A DNA stretch of 64,000 nt from Saussurea involucrata. Its lineage: Eukaryota > Streptophyta > Magnoliopsida > Asterales > Asteraceae. The notes beneath the pieces were generated by a model. It was not told where the DNA came from and searched no databases. It saw only the letters and a list, made by a program, of their open reading frames with translations. The stretch spans positions 58,992,820-59,056,819 of the forward strand of contig CM066315.1 of the NCBI GenBank assembly GCA_033807775.1, in the 5' to 3' direction. Made by a program: the position numbers and the translations under genes. Below are positions 1-11,300 of this stretch, one piece after another. Every line of letters starts with the position of its first letter. The stretch's first letter is position 1.

Positions 1-785
1 AAAACTTGCACAAAAATTTACAAGAAACAAAAAATAAAACAAAATTTTTAAAAATATTTTATAGTAACTATTTTATATATTTTATTAGTTTTAACTTATG
101 TTTTATAGATTTATTAAAATAAAATATAATAGTTAAGAAGTAATAAAAATAATAAATAAAATAATAACAAAAAAGAAATGCATACAAGAATTCGGGTTCT
201 TGTTCACAAACATCTAGGTTCTAATAAGAATCTGTGACTGAGCAAGAACTTTTGTCCTAGAGTGGATGTCCATATAAAAATCCTTAGAGGTGTGTTTTGT
301 ATATAGACAACATAAAATAGAGCAGGACATAACAACTTATCAACGTTTTGTCAAACATAATTGTTTAATTATGTAATTTTTAAACGTGACTAATTTACCA
401 CTAATAAGTTGATTATATATTTAATATATTTTGATTAATTATTTAATTTTTAAATTAAAATGAAATAAATATTTTTTATAACAAAATATATTATTAGAAA
501 GTTTTTCTTCAAAACGATTAAATTGACACCAAACTAAAAAAGTTTAAGTAGTTTCCAATTTTTATTTTCTAACTTTTTTTATATTTTTTACTATTAATAA
601 TTAACAATTTAGATAAATTAATCAAAACATATAAACCGTATAAAAATAATATTTTGAAGACGGTAAAGTGAAAATTTAAAGAGCATGAAATACAATAAAT
701 AAAATTTAAAGAATAAATATAATATAAAAAAGACGTATTCGATGTTTTAAATAAGAATTAAATTTTATTTTGAGATTATATTGGT
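1..785. other. AT-rich intergenic spacer
   Basis: Very AT-rich sequence with short homopolymers and no convincing ORF, RNA gene or element border on either strand. I see nothing in it that I can name. Confidence 0.6.
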
Positions 786-789
786 AAAA

Positions 790-2042
790 CACAAGTCATT
801 TCCATCTTGTTCCAGCTTATTCCATAAAACATTAATTGTAAATAAATATTAATTACTATTAATTAATAAATATTTGTTAATATAAACTGAAAATATAATT
901 TTAATTATACATTAATATTAGTTTTTAATCATTTAGAATTATTGATAATCATATCAATATTTTTGTACTAACCATATGTAATGGTTATTTAAAATCATAA
1001 GTTAAAGTAGATTTTTTTCTAAAATTTGTTTAGTCTATGTTTGGCAAGCCAGCTGGTAGCTGATAAGCTAGCTGATGAAAAAGTCATGTTTGATAAAACT
1101 GACTTATAAACATGTAAAATGACTAAAAAGAACATCTTTAAAAAACTTATCAATTACAATATTTAATTTTATAATTAAAACTAATTTATAAAAATATAAT
1201 ATGTTAATTAATACAACCAATGTAGTAAAGAAAAACTAAATAATATAACATGTTAATTAAAAAGATTAAAATTTATTATTACATATATACTACAAATTTT
1301 GAATTTGTTAAAACAAGTTTTAGAAAAAATATATATTAACTTATGATTTTAAATAACCGTTACAAATAATATAAAAAAATAATCAAAAAATAATTAAAAA
1401 AAATAATAATTGATAATTAAAAATATATTAATTAATATTACAGAATATATAAAATAATTTATATGATTAATTATTTAAAATAATTAAAAATTAATATCAA
1501 TATGTAATTAAAAGTTAATTTAATATTTTTCAGTTAATACTAATTAATTTTTATTAATTAATAACAATCAAACTTAGAAAATTAATATTTATTTATAATA
1601 ATATTTAATAAATAATAAATAATATTAATGAGGACAATATTGGAATATTTACAAAAATCTACTGAAAAATTATTTCAAGTAGCGTTTCAAGAAGCTAGCT
1701 TATGGTCATCCAAACATATATCCAAGAAAAAAGCTAGCTTTTTTTGCCAAACGATGCCTTAGAGAAATTCAAAATTTATAATGTATATAACAATAAACTT
1801 CGAATTCTTATAGTTAACATATTATATTATTTATTACCTTGTTTGTATTAATTAACATATTATATTACTATAAATTTGTTTTTATTACATTATTAAATAT
1901 TGTAATTGATTATTTTTTCAATATGTCTTTTTGGTCATTTTTCATGCTTAAAAGTTAATTTTTATCAAACGTGACTTTTTTTATCAGGTAGCTTATCAAC
2001 TACCAGTTAGCTAACTTATCAACTAGTTTGCCAAACATAGCC
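790..2042 (+). mobile_element. Tourist-like MITE, older copy split by a second copy of the same family
   Basis: The two halves (about 790-1032 and 1759-2042) align with the element at 40643-43223. They share the segment around TAATGGTTATTTAAAAT and the 3' end GCCAAACATAGCC. The 3' end is followed by TAA, as expected for PIF/Harbinger (Tourist) insertion. The 5' terminus cannot be found, so this copy is truncated or decayed on the left and the 790 border is approximate. It is interrupted by the inner copy at 1033-1758. Confidence 0.6.
1033..1758 (-). mobile_element. Tourist-like MITE inserted into a related copy
   Basis: This 726-bp non-coding element has imperfect terminal inverted repeats, GTCTATGTTTGGCA on the left and GGCATCGTTTGGCA on the right (read inward). 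It is flanked by the 3-bp duplication TTA at 1030-1032 and 1759-1761. TWA duplications and termini containing TGTTTGG are typical of Tourist MITEs of the PIF/Harbinger superfamily. Its orientation is opposite to the copy it entered. There is no transposase, so it would need an enzyme supplied from elsewhere. Confidence 0.75.
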
Positions 2043-2045
2043 TAA

Positions 2046-2604
2046 TTTTATTTTCTTTTTTATCACTAATCATCTTAATTAACAATTTAAATTAAAAACT
2101 TTATTTAATATGAGTTGTTGAATCAATATAGATGAAGACGCAAAATCAGTCTTTATGTTCACAATGAAAATAGAGTTTACAGTTAAACTTTACTATACAT
2201 ATATGTGTCCGTGTCAAACTAAAGAAAAAAATACCCCCTTTTGTATAATTTGTTTAGTTAAAAAAATTAATTTTATGAAGCTAATTTAGATTTTTTTTAA
2301 ATGAGATAAATATATGGGTCTTCAAAACTTGATTCGTTCATACGAAATGGTAACATAAATTTTTCGAAAATCCTTCAAGCTTCAAGCTTACATAATACGT
2401 TCATATTTAATGAAATATAGTTGCTTGATTTAATTTAGTTTTTTTTAACAAACGAACAATGACCAAATAACGTTTTTTGTTTTCATTTACACGCTAATGT
2501 TTATATAAAAACATAAACGAAAACTTTTTGAGATGATACTTGAATTCATACATTAGATAATATCAGTTTTTTTCAATAACTTAACTTAGCGAAATAAATT
2601 AAGT
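2046..2604. other. AT-rich spacer downstream of the PMEI gene
   Basis: No ORF or element border seen. It presumably contains the 3' UTR and poly(A) region of the minus-strand gene that ends at 2605, but I see no clear AATAAA on that strand close to the stop. Confidence 0.5.
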
Positions 2605-3135
2605 TTACAAGAGCATCCTAATCATGGCCCTAGCTACATTAGCAAGATCTTCCATATCCTTATTCATGTCTGTCATCGGCGACGCTTGAGCATACTGGCC
2701 AAAAGTGTTCTCACATGCATGCGACTCTACCGCGACATCAGCAATTCCGTCCTCACCAAACTTAGGGTTACCTTCAGTCAATGCTGTAACAGCTAAAGGG
2801 ACATCCGTCGTCACTACAGTGTTATACACGTCCGCACAATACTGTAGCGGCGACTTCAAATCCGGTCGACTGTTCTCCAGATCATTAACGTAGCTTATGG
2901 TGTTGATACCTTTTACTTTGACTGCATTAACTACGATGAGGGCTAAGCCTGTTAAATCTGCGTCTTTGCTCTTGGGATCGGCTAATACAGTGTTAAGACA
3001 TAAATCGTAAGAGGGAGTGGACTTGCATATATCCTCTATGAACTTTTCGTCTGCCATGGCCGAAAATAACAAGGTTTCTTGAAGAACAAGAACAAGAAAG
3101 ACAATTATGAGAGAAGAAGACAACTTCATCGCCAT
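2605..3135 (-). CDS. Invertase/pectin methylesterase inhibitor domain protein
   Basis: A 176-residue protein of the plant PMEI/invertase-inhibitor family. These are small secreted four-helix-bundle proteins that bind and block pectin methylesterase or acid invertase in the wall or vacuole. Residues 1-28 form a hydrophobic signal peptide starting MAMKLSSSL. The mature part has the family's four cysteines: a close pair in ICKSTPSYDLC, then YC in the middle and AC near the C-terminus. The frame is open about 38 codons further upstream, but I chose the ATG at 3135 because it sits directly before the signal peptide and about 100 bp below a TATA box. The length is normal for the family and there is no intron, as is common here. 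It resembles the Pla a 1-type putative invertase inhibitors more than fused PMEI-PME enzymes. Sequence alone does not tell which enzyme it inhibits. Confidence 0.88.
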   Translation of the reverse strand: MAMKLSSSLIIVFLVLVLQETLLFSAMADEKFIEDICKSTPSYDLCLNTVLADPKSKDADLTGLALIVVNAVKVKGINTISYVNDLENSRPDLKSPLQYCADVYNTVVTTDVPLAVTALTEGNPKFGEDGIADVAVESHACENTFGQYAQASPMTDMNKDMEDLANVARAMIRMLL

Positions 3136-3236
3136 GAATTGAATCGTAAGGAAAACACGGGTGATCGAATAATGAGATATATTGGTTGAAATGGTAATAT
3201 ACGTTTTCTGTTTCAAAAATGGTGTGTGTGGTGCCA

Positions 3237-3243
3237 ATTTATA
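3237..3243 (-). promoter_or_regulatory. Probable TATA box of the PMEI gene
   Basis: TATAAAT on the minus strand, about 100 bp upstream of the chosen ATG. This leaves room for a 5' UTR of about 70 nt. Confidence 0.5.
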
Positions 3244-3249
3244 AAACAA

Positions 3250-3626
3250 TTTTATGTTGACTTATTATAATTTTTATATTAAAAAATAAGTTTATTTTGA
3301 AACTTTATCAAGTAATTAATGTAAATTTGTTGCCACAGTAAATGTAAATTAAATTAAAGTTTTCTTTTTTATCGTTATAAATGAAAGATAATAAATAATG
3401 GCATATTTTTCCTTAAGTTTTAAATGCATGAAATAATAAAATATTTTCATGTAACTTTTTTTTTAGTATAGTAATCTTAATTTTTTTTCTTGTTACATAA
3501 AGTAGTGTTAAATTATTTTTTATTAGAGTATTAAATGTTAAAAAATTTACTCATTATTTGAGGTGGATTTGGTACCAAAATTTTTTTCTTTTTCCAAATA
3601 TTATGCACCAACTAATTATAATAGGT
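3250..3626. other. AT-rich spacer upstream of PMEI
   Basis: Runs of T and A with no ORF. It ends in the 8-bp target site ATGGAAAC (3627-3634) used by the hAT transposon, so the rest of the PMEI upstream region now lies 36.7 kb away at 40337 onward. Confidence 0.5.
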
Positions 3627-3634
3627 ATGGAAAC

Positions 3635-3890
3635 TAGGGGTGGCAAAAAGTGATTCAATCCGCCAATCCAACCCGAACCCAACCCAATAATAGCAGGTTG
3701 GGTTGAGATTATCAACCCGTCAACCCGTCTAACCCAATTAATAAATGGGTTGGGTTTGGTCGAAATTTTCAACCTGATTTCAATCCATTTACAACCTGAT
3801 TTCAACCCATTTCTAATCTGATGTCAACCCTTTTACAACCTATTTAAACCCTTTTACAACCCATTTATATATTATTATTTAAATTAATTT
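3635..3890 (+). repeat. hAT 5' subterminal repeats
   Basis: A cluster of short direct and inverted copies of a motif like CAACCCATTTA and its complement TAAATGGGTTG. The 3' end at about 40100-40328 carries a similar cluster. Subterminal motif clusters are transposase-binding regions in hAT elements such as Ac. The binding role here is inferred. Confidence 0.6.
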
Positions 3891-4149
3891 AATTTAATAT
3901 CTTTTTATTTTTCTAAACCCTAAACAAACTAAAATGACTATTCATTATCATTTTCATTTTTCAGTAACCATTCACAATCACATCATCGACATTGTTCTCT
4001 AATCTCTTCTCTAACCCTAGTTGGAAATTTGGTGGCGGGTGGCGGCTGAAGTTTCACGCCGGCGACCAGGCTCAACCGACGACCACGCTTAACACACCGG
4101 CGACCATTGTTTCTTCTGTTTCTTCTCAACTCTCAAGTTCACGTCGGAA

Positions 4150-4699
4150 GTAAGATTGTTTCTTCTGTTTCGTTGCTTCTGTTTCGTTGCTTCTTAACAG
4201 CTTTCAGTTTCTTTTCTTCTTAACAACTTTCAGTTTGTTTCTTCGTTTCGTTGGTTTTGTATATGATTTCTTCTTAACAGCTTTTGTATTTGGTTTCTTC
4301 TTAACAGCTTCTGTATTTGTTTATTGTAATCTGTATTTGTTTATTACTTTAAGTCTTCAATAGTAATCTGTATTTGTTATTTTGTTTATTGTAATATGTA
4401 TTTGTTTATTACTTTAAGTCTTCAATAGTAATATGTATTTGTTTATTGTAATCTGTATTTGTTTATTACTTTAAGTCTTCGATAGTAATCTGTATTTGTT
4501 ATTTGTTTATTGTAATATGCATTTGTTTATTACTTTAAGTCTTCAATAGTAATATGTATTTGTTATTTTGTTTATTGTAATATGTTTAGTAATATGTTTA
4601 TTGTTATAATGTTATTACTTTAAGTCTTTAACAGCTTTCAGTTTTTTTTATAGTAATATGTTTATTGTTATAATGTTTATGATTTTGATTCCATTTCAG
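4150..4699 (+). other. Probable leader intron of the hAT transposase, with minisatellite
   Basis: A good donor (GGAA followed by GTAAG at 4150) and acceptor (CCATTTCAG ending at 4699) bracket 550 bp. Splicing joins the A at 4149 to TG at 4700-4701 and creates an ATG in frame with the transposase ORF, which otherwise has no ATG at that point. From about 4311 to 4640 the intron holds degenerate tandem repeats built from TGTATTTGTTTATTACTTTA-like units. The intron is inferred from sequence only. Confidence 0.6.
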
Positions 4700-5890
4700 T
4701 GAATAACACGGGTGAAAGTTCAGAAGGAGATGATCTACAGTCTCCTCCACCAAAGAACAATGACAATAAACCGATTAAGCAATTAAAGCCTATCAAAGCT
4801 GGTGTGGATGTCAAACGTCATAGAAAACTTACATCTGAGGTATGGAATAGCTTTGAGTTCTTGGCCCCCGATGAAAATGGTGATTTATATTGTAAATGTA
4901 AACAATGTGGTCAAGTTTATAATGATGAAACTAGGATGGGTACCAGGAATTTAAAACACCATCTTAAAAATTGCAAAAAAAGTCGATTTAAGGATGTTGG
5001 ACAGATGGTGTTAGAGTTGGGTAGTGGCGGTTCTGGTTCATTAACTAGTAGGCCCCCTGATTTTGACCCTAATGTTTTTCGGGAGCTATTAGCTAGTGCG
5101 GTTGTGAAACATGAATTGCCATTTCAGCTTGCTGAATATGATGGAATTAGGAAGTGTTTCAATTATTTAAATTCCGAGGTGAAAGTTGTTTCTAGTAATA
5201 CTGTAAAAGCAGATATCATGAAGATGTATAGGGTGGAAAAGTTGAAAATAAGAGACACTTTAAGTTGCATTCCTGGTAGGATTTGTTTTACTGCTGATTG
5301 TTGGTCATCTATAACTACTGATGGATATAAGGTGTTGACTGCCCATTTTATTGATAGTTCTTGGAACTTGCAAAAATTGATTCTCAATTTTAGTTTCTTG
5401 CCTCCACCTCATAGTGGTCTTTGTATGAGTGATCATGTGTTTAGTCTTTTGAAGGATTGGGGGATTCAAAAGAAAGTGTTTTCTATTACTCTCGATAATG
5501 CTGCTGCTAATGATTCAATGGTTGACTTTTTGAAGTATGAACTTGATTTGATTTGTCAAGGTGCATATTTTCATGTTAGATGTTGTGCACACATTATGAA
5601 CCTAATTGTGCAGGATGGGTTGAAAGAGGTTGATGAGGCTATTATAAAGGTTAGAGATAGTGTGAAGTACTATAGAGGTTCTCAAACTAGGAGGCAAAGG
5701 TTTTTAAGTAGTGTTGCACATGTAAAGCTACAATCTTCAAGGGGTTTACAACAAGATGTTCCCACTCGATGGAACTCGACTTACATTATGTTGGAGTCGG
5801 TTTTGTATTTTAAAAAAGCGTTTATTCATTTGCAAAAAACCGATGCTAATTATATGCATTGTCCAACAAATGAGGAGGGGGGTAGAATTG
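4700..5890 (+). pseudogene. hAT transposase, part 1 (BED zinc finger and N-terminal catalytic region)
   Basis: About 397 codons of a RICESLEEPER-type plant hAT transposase. A low-complexity start is followed by a BED-type zinc finger around residues 45-95 (CKCKQCGQ, then HHLKNC). Next come catalytic-core motifs: FTADCWSS, the SITLDNAAAND block, CAHIMNLIVQDGL and DVPTRWNSTY. These match the first acidic residues of the RNase-H-like fold and the block before the insertion domain. No internal stop is seen. The frame is broken at 5890 only because the non-coding LTR element inserted here, duplicating AATTG. The protein resumes at 15034 in the same frame. The start codon probably spans a splice junction (see 4150-4699). 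Confidence 0.88.
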
Positions 5891-8349
5891 TGTAAAGCCC
5901 GTGTCCCGGTACGTTTATTAATTAATTTTAATAATTTAAAAATGGTTTACCTTTAATTGTTTGGTTAATGGTTTGGTGTCAAAAAGGACCAAAAATTGTA
6001 GCTTTAGTGTCATTTAGTGTAGTTTGTGAGATAAGGTGTAGTTGAGGGGCTAGAGTGCAATTTTTGGAAATTATCTCATAGGTCACGGCCCATGGCCAAA
6101 TTCCATCCTTGTTTCTTCTTTCCTTGATAGCCAAGCAAACCCAAAACGTTTCCATAACCCTTTCCTTTTCCTTTGTGTGCTTTGCCGCCGAGAAGAAGAG
6201 TTAGAGAGAGAGAGAGAGAGATAGAAACCGAGAGGTAGAGAGAGAGGAGTTGGCCGGAAACCCCCCCCCACCTGTCGCCGCTGTGCTGTTAGCGGAGGTC
6301 ACCGCTGCTGCTGTCCGTCGGAGGAGTCGAGGGAGAGAAGATCGGTCGTGGTGGTGAGGCGTCGTCTTGAGGTAAGTCGTTCTCTCGTTCGTCTCGTTTC
6401 TTTTCCTTGTTCCTTTCGTTTTTCCGGCGAGACCACCACCGCCGCACGCCGTCGCTGCGGTGGCTGTAGGTGGAGGGTGGTGGCAGTGGGTGTCACACGT
6501 AGCGTAAGACCCGAATCGTTAAGCCTTGAACCGTTTTTATAAGTTATCTTTTATGAAAATTTTAGTGTGCTGTCCAGTTTTCGCGCAACCATAACTTTTC
6601 CGTCGTAACTCCGTTTGAGCCGAAACTGGCGCCCACGGTTCAAGTTCAGGGTCGAGCACGTTTTCCGTGTTTTAGCGGAAAACTGGTTTGGTCTCTAGCT
6701 GGGCGAAAAAGTGGTCGCAAGTTCGGTGTTTTGTCATTTTATGTGAAAATTAGTTTTCTGTCCAGTTCGTATTTCGGCCATAACTTTCTCGTCGTAACTC
6801 GGTTTGAGGCGATTCTGGTGTCCACGGTTCACTTTCTGTGTCGGGCACGTTTTTCGTGTTTTGGCGAAAGGCTGGTTCGGCCCCTAGCTAGGCGGAAAAC
6901 TTCTGTTTTTACAGCAGGTCGGTAAACCGACAGTGTTGTAATCTGCCACTGTTTTGTCATGGTCATAACTTTCTGTTCGTAACTCGGTTTGGGGTGAAAT
7001 CGGTGTCAAAAGTTCCCTTTTTGAGTCTAGAAACTTTTCTGTGTTTTGTGCAAAACCCAGTTCGGGACGTAGCATGGGTCGATTTGTCGTTTTATACTGA
7101 AAGGTGCTGAATTTTGCTGTTCCGGAAACTGTTTTGTAAAATCCGTAGTAAATTGTAGAAAAATCGTTAGGAGGCGTATAATATGTCCTTGGAACCCTAA
7201 CTCAGAGTACTTTCTGGTCATGAAATAATATTGGGAATTTTCTGGGTTTAAAGGGGTCGAAACAGGTCCCGAACAGGCCTGTTTTGGGTGAGCGGAATTT
7301 AGTTTTAGTGACGGTTTAAGCGTGTGTCGTGTCATAGAGTCCGGGTCTCGTATTGACACGTTTTAACATGCATTTAGGTGCTGGGAAGTGACCGTAATTG
7401 TGAAGCTTGAATTGTGTTATTAAGCTGGGCGCGCATTCGAGGTGAGTTCTCTCACCGTGTAGTTAGGGGTTGTATGCATGTCATAATAGTTTGTGTGTAC
7501 TACTGTCTTTGTGGTGTGAACTAGTTGTTTGTGGTGTGTAATATTTGATTGGTTTGAATGCTTGGTTTAAATGTTTTACATTACAATTCGGTGGGACCGA
7601 GGCCTCGATGGTACTGAGGTGTTGGATACATTACAATTCGGTGGGACCGAGGCCTCGATGGTACTGAGGTGTTGGTTACATTACAATTCGGTGGGACCGA
7701 GGCCTCGATGGTACTGAGGTGTTGGATACATTACAATTCGGTGGGACCGAGGCCTCGATGGTACTGAGGTGTTGGATACATTACAATTCGGTGGGACCGA
7801 GGCCTCGATGGTACTGAGGTGTTGGTTACATTACAATTCGGTGGGACCGAGGCCTCGATGGTACTGAGGTGTTGGATACATTACAATTCGGTGGGACCGA
7901 GGCCTCAATGGTACTGAGGTGTTGGATACATTACAATTCGGTGGGACCGAGGGTCCGATGGGACCGAGGGGTTGGATACATAATTACTGGTAGATGTTTA
8001 CTCGTTTTATGTAACTGTGATGCTGTTGCTTATGTGCGGATAGGGGTGAGGTGTATATAATTCCTATCTGCGCATGTGTTGGAATTCACTAAGCTTCGTG
8101 CTTACCCTTTCCCAATAAACTGTGGTTTCAGGTACGGGCGGCTCCAAGGCGTGACGAGTACACACTGACGCGCGAGAAGAGCTGGTTGCTTTATGATTTT
8201 AAAAATTAAACGTTTATTCCGCTGGTTTTATTTTATGAAGACATTAATTATGTGTTTGCAAACGAAACGTTGGGATCATTTATTGAGTTGTTATCAATGA
8301 ATTGTTTATTTAAAAATTTAAATTTGCTTGTAATTTTTGGGACGTTACA
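5891..8349 (+). repeat. 5' LTR of the LARD-like element (2459 bp)
   Basis: Starts TGTAAAGCCCG and ends GACGTTACA. Compared with the 3' LTR I see three substitutions (near 6089, 6973 and within the tandem array), one AG-dinucleotide difference and one C-run difference. That is about 0.1% divergence, so the insertion is very recent. Three degenerate units of about 187 bp lie at about 6540-7085, each containing CATAACTTT and a CGTAACTC-like block. Confidence 0.92.
7581..7980 (+). repeat. Eight 50-bp tandem repeats in the 5' LTR
   Basis: Exactly 400 bp, eight units of 50 bp. Each contains the small dyad TCGGTGGGACCGA and the block GGTACTGAGGTG. The last unit is diverged, with an extra GGGACCGAGG. 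The units are contiguous with no spacers. Confidence 0.9.
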
Positions 8350-8352
8350 ACT

Positions 8353-8364
8353 TGGTATCAGAGC
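8353..8364 (+). other. Primer-binding site of the LARD-like element
   Basis: TGGTATCAGAGC three bases after the 5' LTR, complementary to the 3' end of initiator methionine tRNA. Confidence 0.8.
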
Positions 8365-11300
8365 ACAGCTTGAGTGAATCACACACACCTCGGTGTGTTT
8401 GATCTCAAGTTTGCGGCTATAAGATTCCTTTAAAATCGTTTTAGAAAATAATAGGAAGGAAAATTCCGTTGAGAACGGTGATTGGAGGCGCAGTGTGTAC
8501 AGTCAGCCGGAGCCAAAGGGGAAAGGTACGGTACTTAGTGTTTTATTGCTTTCTAGATCATAGAGTGTGCATGCTAGATTGCCTGTTGTGGACACTATGC
8601 TGTATGTTGAACTACTTGCTATTAGGAATTTATGCTAATTATGATAGGTTCCTAAGTGGATGCCCTCTAAGTTGTATGCAGTAAGAGGTTTATAGCCTTA
8701 GAATATTCGATTTAGTTCTATTGCGCAGCTCTTGTTTGAGTCCAACCGTTCTAGGATAGAGTCTTGTATTCGACTGTCTATTTATTTCGCACCGCATATA
8801 ACCGGGTATTCGCGAGGTCACCCGTTATAATTAGTAGGGATTCGGTAGTAGCAAGGGTAGTGGGATAAGAGGAAATTCCTAGGGAACTAGGAAGGGTGGA
8901 TGTATATATATGCTGGTGCGGGCATATGGTTAATTATATATTTAATTGTTGTTGTATGATCGGGGTGACCGATGGTATATTAAGTATACATTTGTGGCTG
9001 TCTGATCGGGGAGACCGATGGTTTTATATATATACAGTAGTTGTATGAGTTTGCCTGTTTAGGATATGTTCTTGAACTGGCATGTGTGGATTAATTATTT
9101 TATGTGTATAGTTTCGGCGAGAAACTACTTGGACCCTCGGGATGAGACTCGGAACGAGCAATGATAGGTGTGGAAGGTAGTAGTAGAGCTCCTACTACAG
9201 GAAGCACAAGATCAATGCTCGAGCCGGGGAAGTCACGAGGAATCCAAGGAGTTGGGCGTGAGTGTTGTTAGTATGCGTTGTTATGTGCTAATAACGCGTT
9301 GTATTATCTACCCTGAATAGCCGTCACGAGGAGAGACAAATGTAGTAGATCCCCTGGTACATGTGTATACTTGACTTGCTTTGAGGTGATGATCGTTGGG
9401 GTAGTGACGAAGGTTCTAAACTAGTAGTCGTTGGGATAGAAGGACGTGTCCAGTAGCAATCACTTGGGGTGACGATAAGGATGTGGTTTGTTTTAAGTAG
9501 ACCATTTCGGGTCAAAAATTGGCATTTGTGCTAGAATCATAGGCTTTTGAGCCGACGTTGAATTGAGGAAAACCCGTAAGGTGATTTGATGTGATTTCCC
9601 AACTTGCCTTAAGAGATTTAAATGCCCGGATGACGATTGTGGATCGGGAGTTTGGAGGGATATGAGTCGAGACGTTGAATGCCGAATGAGTCATGCACGA
9701 AGTTATTTTGAAAATAGGATTGCAATAACTAATTTTTGTGTTTCCAATCCTTATATGGATTGTGTTTTGAAACTTTGGGAAATGTTTAGCACACACACAG
9801 GATTTCGAATTATAGTTTTGAAAATGCTTGAAACCGTTTTATCACGGGAGTTGAAAACTTTGTAAAAGATTGTTTCATTTGATTATTTTCCAACGGTTCT
9901 TTCGGGTACGATAATATCCGTGTTTTGTGGTAGTTAAGATGTTGGGTAAGTGACTACGGCTTGAGACTCTAACATTGGAACTCCTCCACATGTGTTAGAG
10001 TTGAGACGGAAAGTTACATTCCGCGATGTCTGTTTAAAGGCTATTTTAGTGATTTGTCTAAAATGAGTTTGGAATTCTAGTGTCGCTTAACTTTTCGTTC
10101 GAGAGTTTGTGTTACTAAGTGTTTATTTTGCAAATAGTCAGTGTGTGGATTGATTCATGCGTGACATAAGTGATGCATGGAGGAATTTTGGTAACATTTC
10201 ATAAGGAGTTGTTTAGTGCGCTTTTTAGTCAGCTAAAGGTTTTATTGACATTTTCATGAAAATGCGATTTATCGACTTAGGGGTATGCATACTGGGGTAA
10301 CCTTTGTTCTCGGCCTTTTGATGAACGAGTCGTGCAAGAAAATGCTTTAGTTCCTTTTTGTCGAAATGAAAGACCATTTGATCCAAGGAGTGTTTTAATG
10401 TTGTAAACATCATGCATACGATTACAATGTGTTATATTTTGGAAATATAAATGCGTAGATTTTCGATATTCGGTTAATTTAGAATTACCGTTCATTTTTT
10501 GGGAAATTAAAAACTTTTGCTTTGGAGGAAACGAGTATTTTGAGCATTTTCGATAAATACATTTTTTTAAACTATAATGTTTTGACATTATATGCCCCAA
10601 GTACGAAACTTGAGGAAGTGTTACAAGCTTGCATGTCTGCCCCCAGTTTGAGATTTTACGAGGTTTTTAGTCGATATTTCCAATTATTAGAAGCGTACTG
10701 GTTTCTGTCTTCAAGTTTGCAACTTACACGAGACAATTGTGTTTTAACAAAAATATATTTGTAAACCGTGTCATCGTTTTGTGTGACTAGCTGACGCGCG
10801 AAAAATTTGTGGCGAACCCTGTGCCACGTCATTTTATGATTAAAAAGAGGAATTTTTGAATCAAATGTCGTGAAACTTAATTTGAATTATGTGCACACCT
10901 TTGTCGCACCCTGTTTAAGGTCAAGCGGTTACTTTAAGTGCACGTCATGAGTCAATCCATACTGGAATCGAGGCGGTTCATTTTAAAGAAATTGTGTATT
11001 ACGCTTGTGTTTGTGTGAGTAAACTGAACTGCAATGGAACGATTTTCAACATGATTTTTCCTATGTGGGACGGGCGTGTCCAGTTTTGCGTAACCATCGA
11101 TCAGGTAATAGTAGTATTATTACATACGATCTTTTTGAGATGAAAATCCTGATGTTGAAAATATTTTGTAAATGATTTTGTAAATCATTTGGGGAAATGT
11201 GCTTTTAAGTGTCATGTGTCATTTCGAGAATTTTTTTTAGGGTGTGAGTCCTTTTGGAAAAACTCTTTTGTTTAACCCGTATTGAGTCTGAGACTAAGGT

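Noticed and set aside
7581..7980. CRISPR-like array
   Set aside because: Eight regular repeats, but contiguous with no unique spacers, inside a plant LTR and duplicated in the other LTR. It is a tandem repeat.
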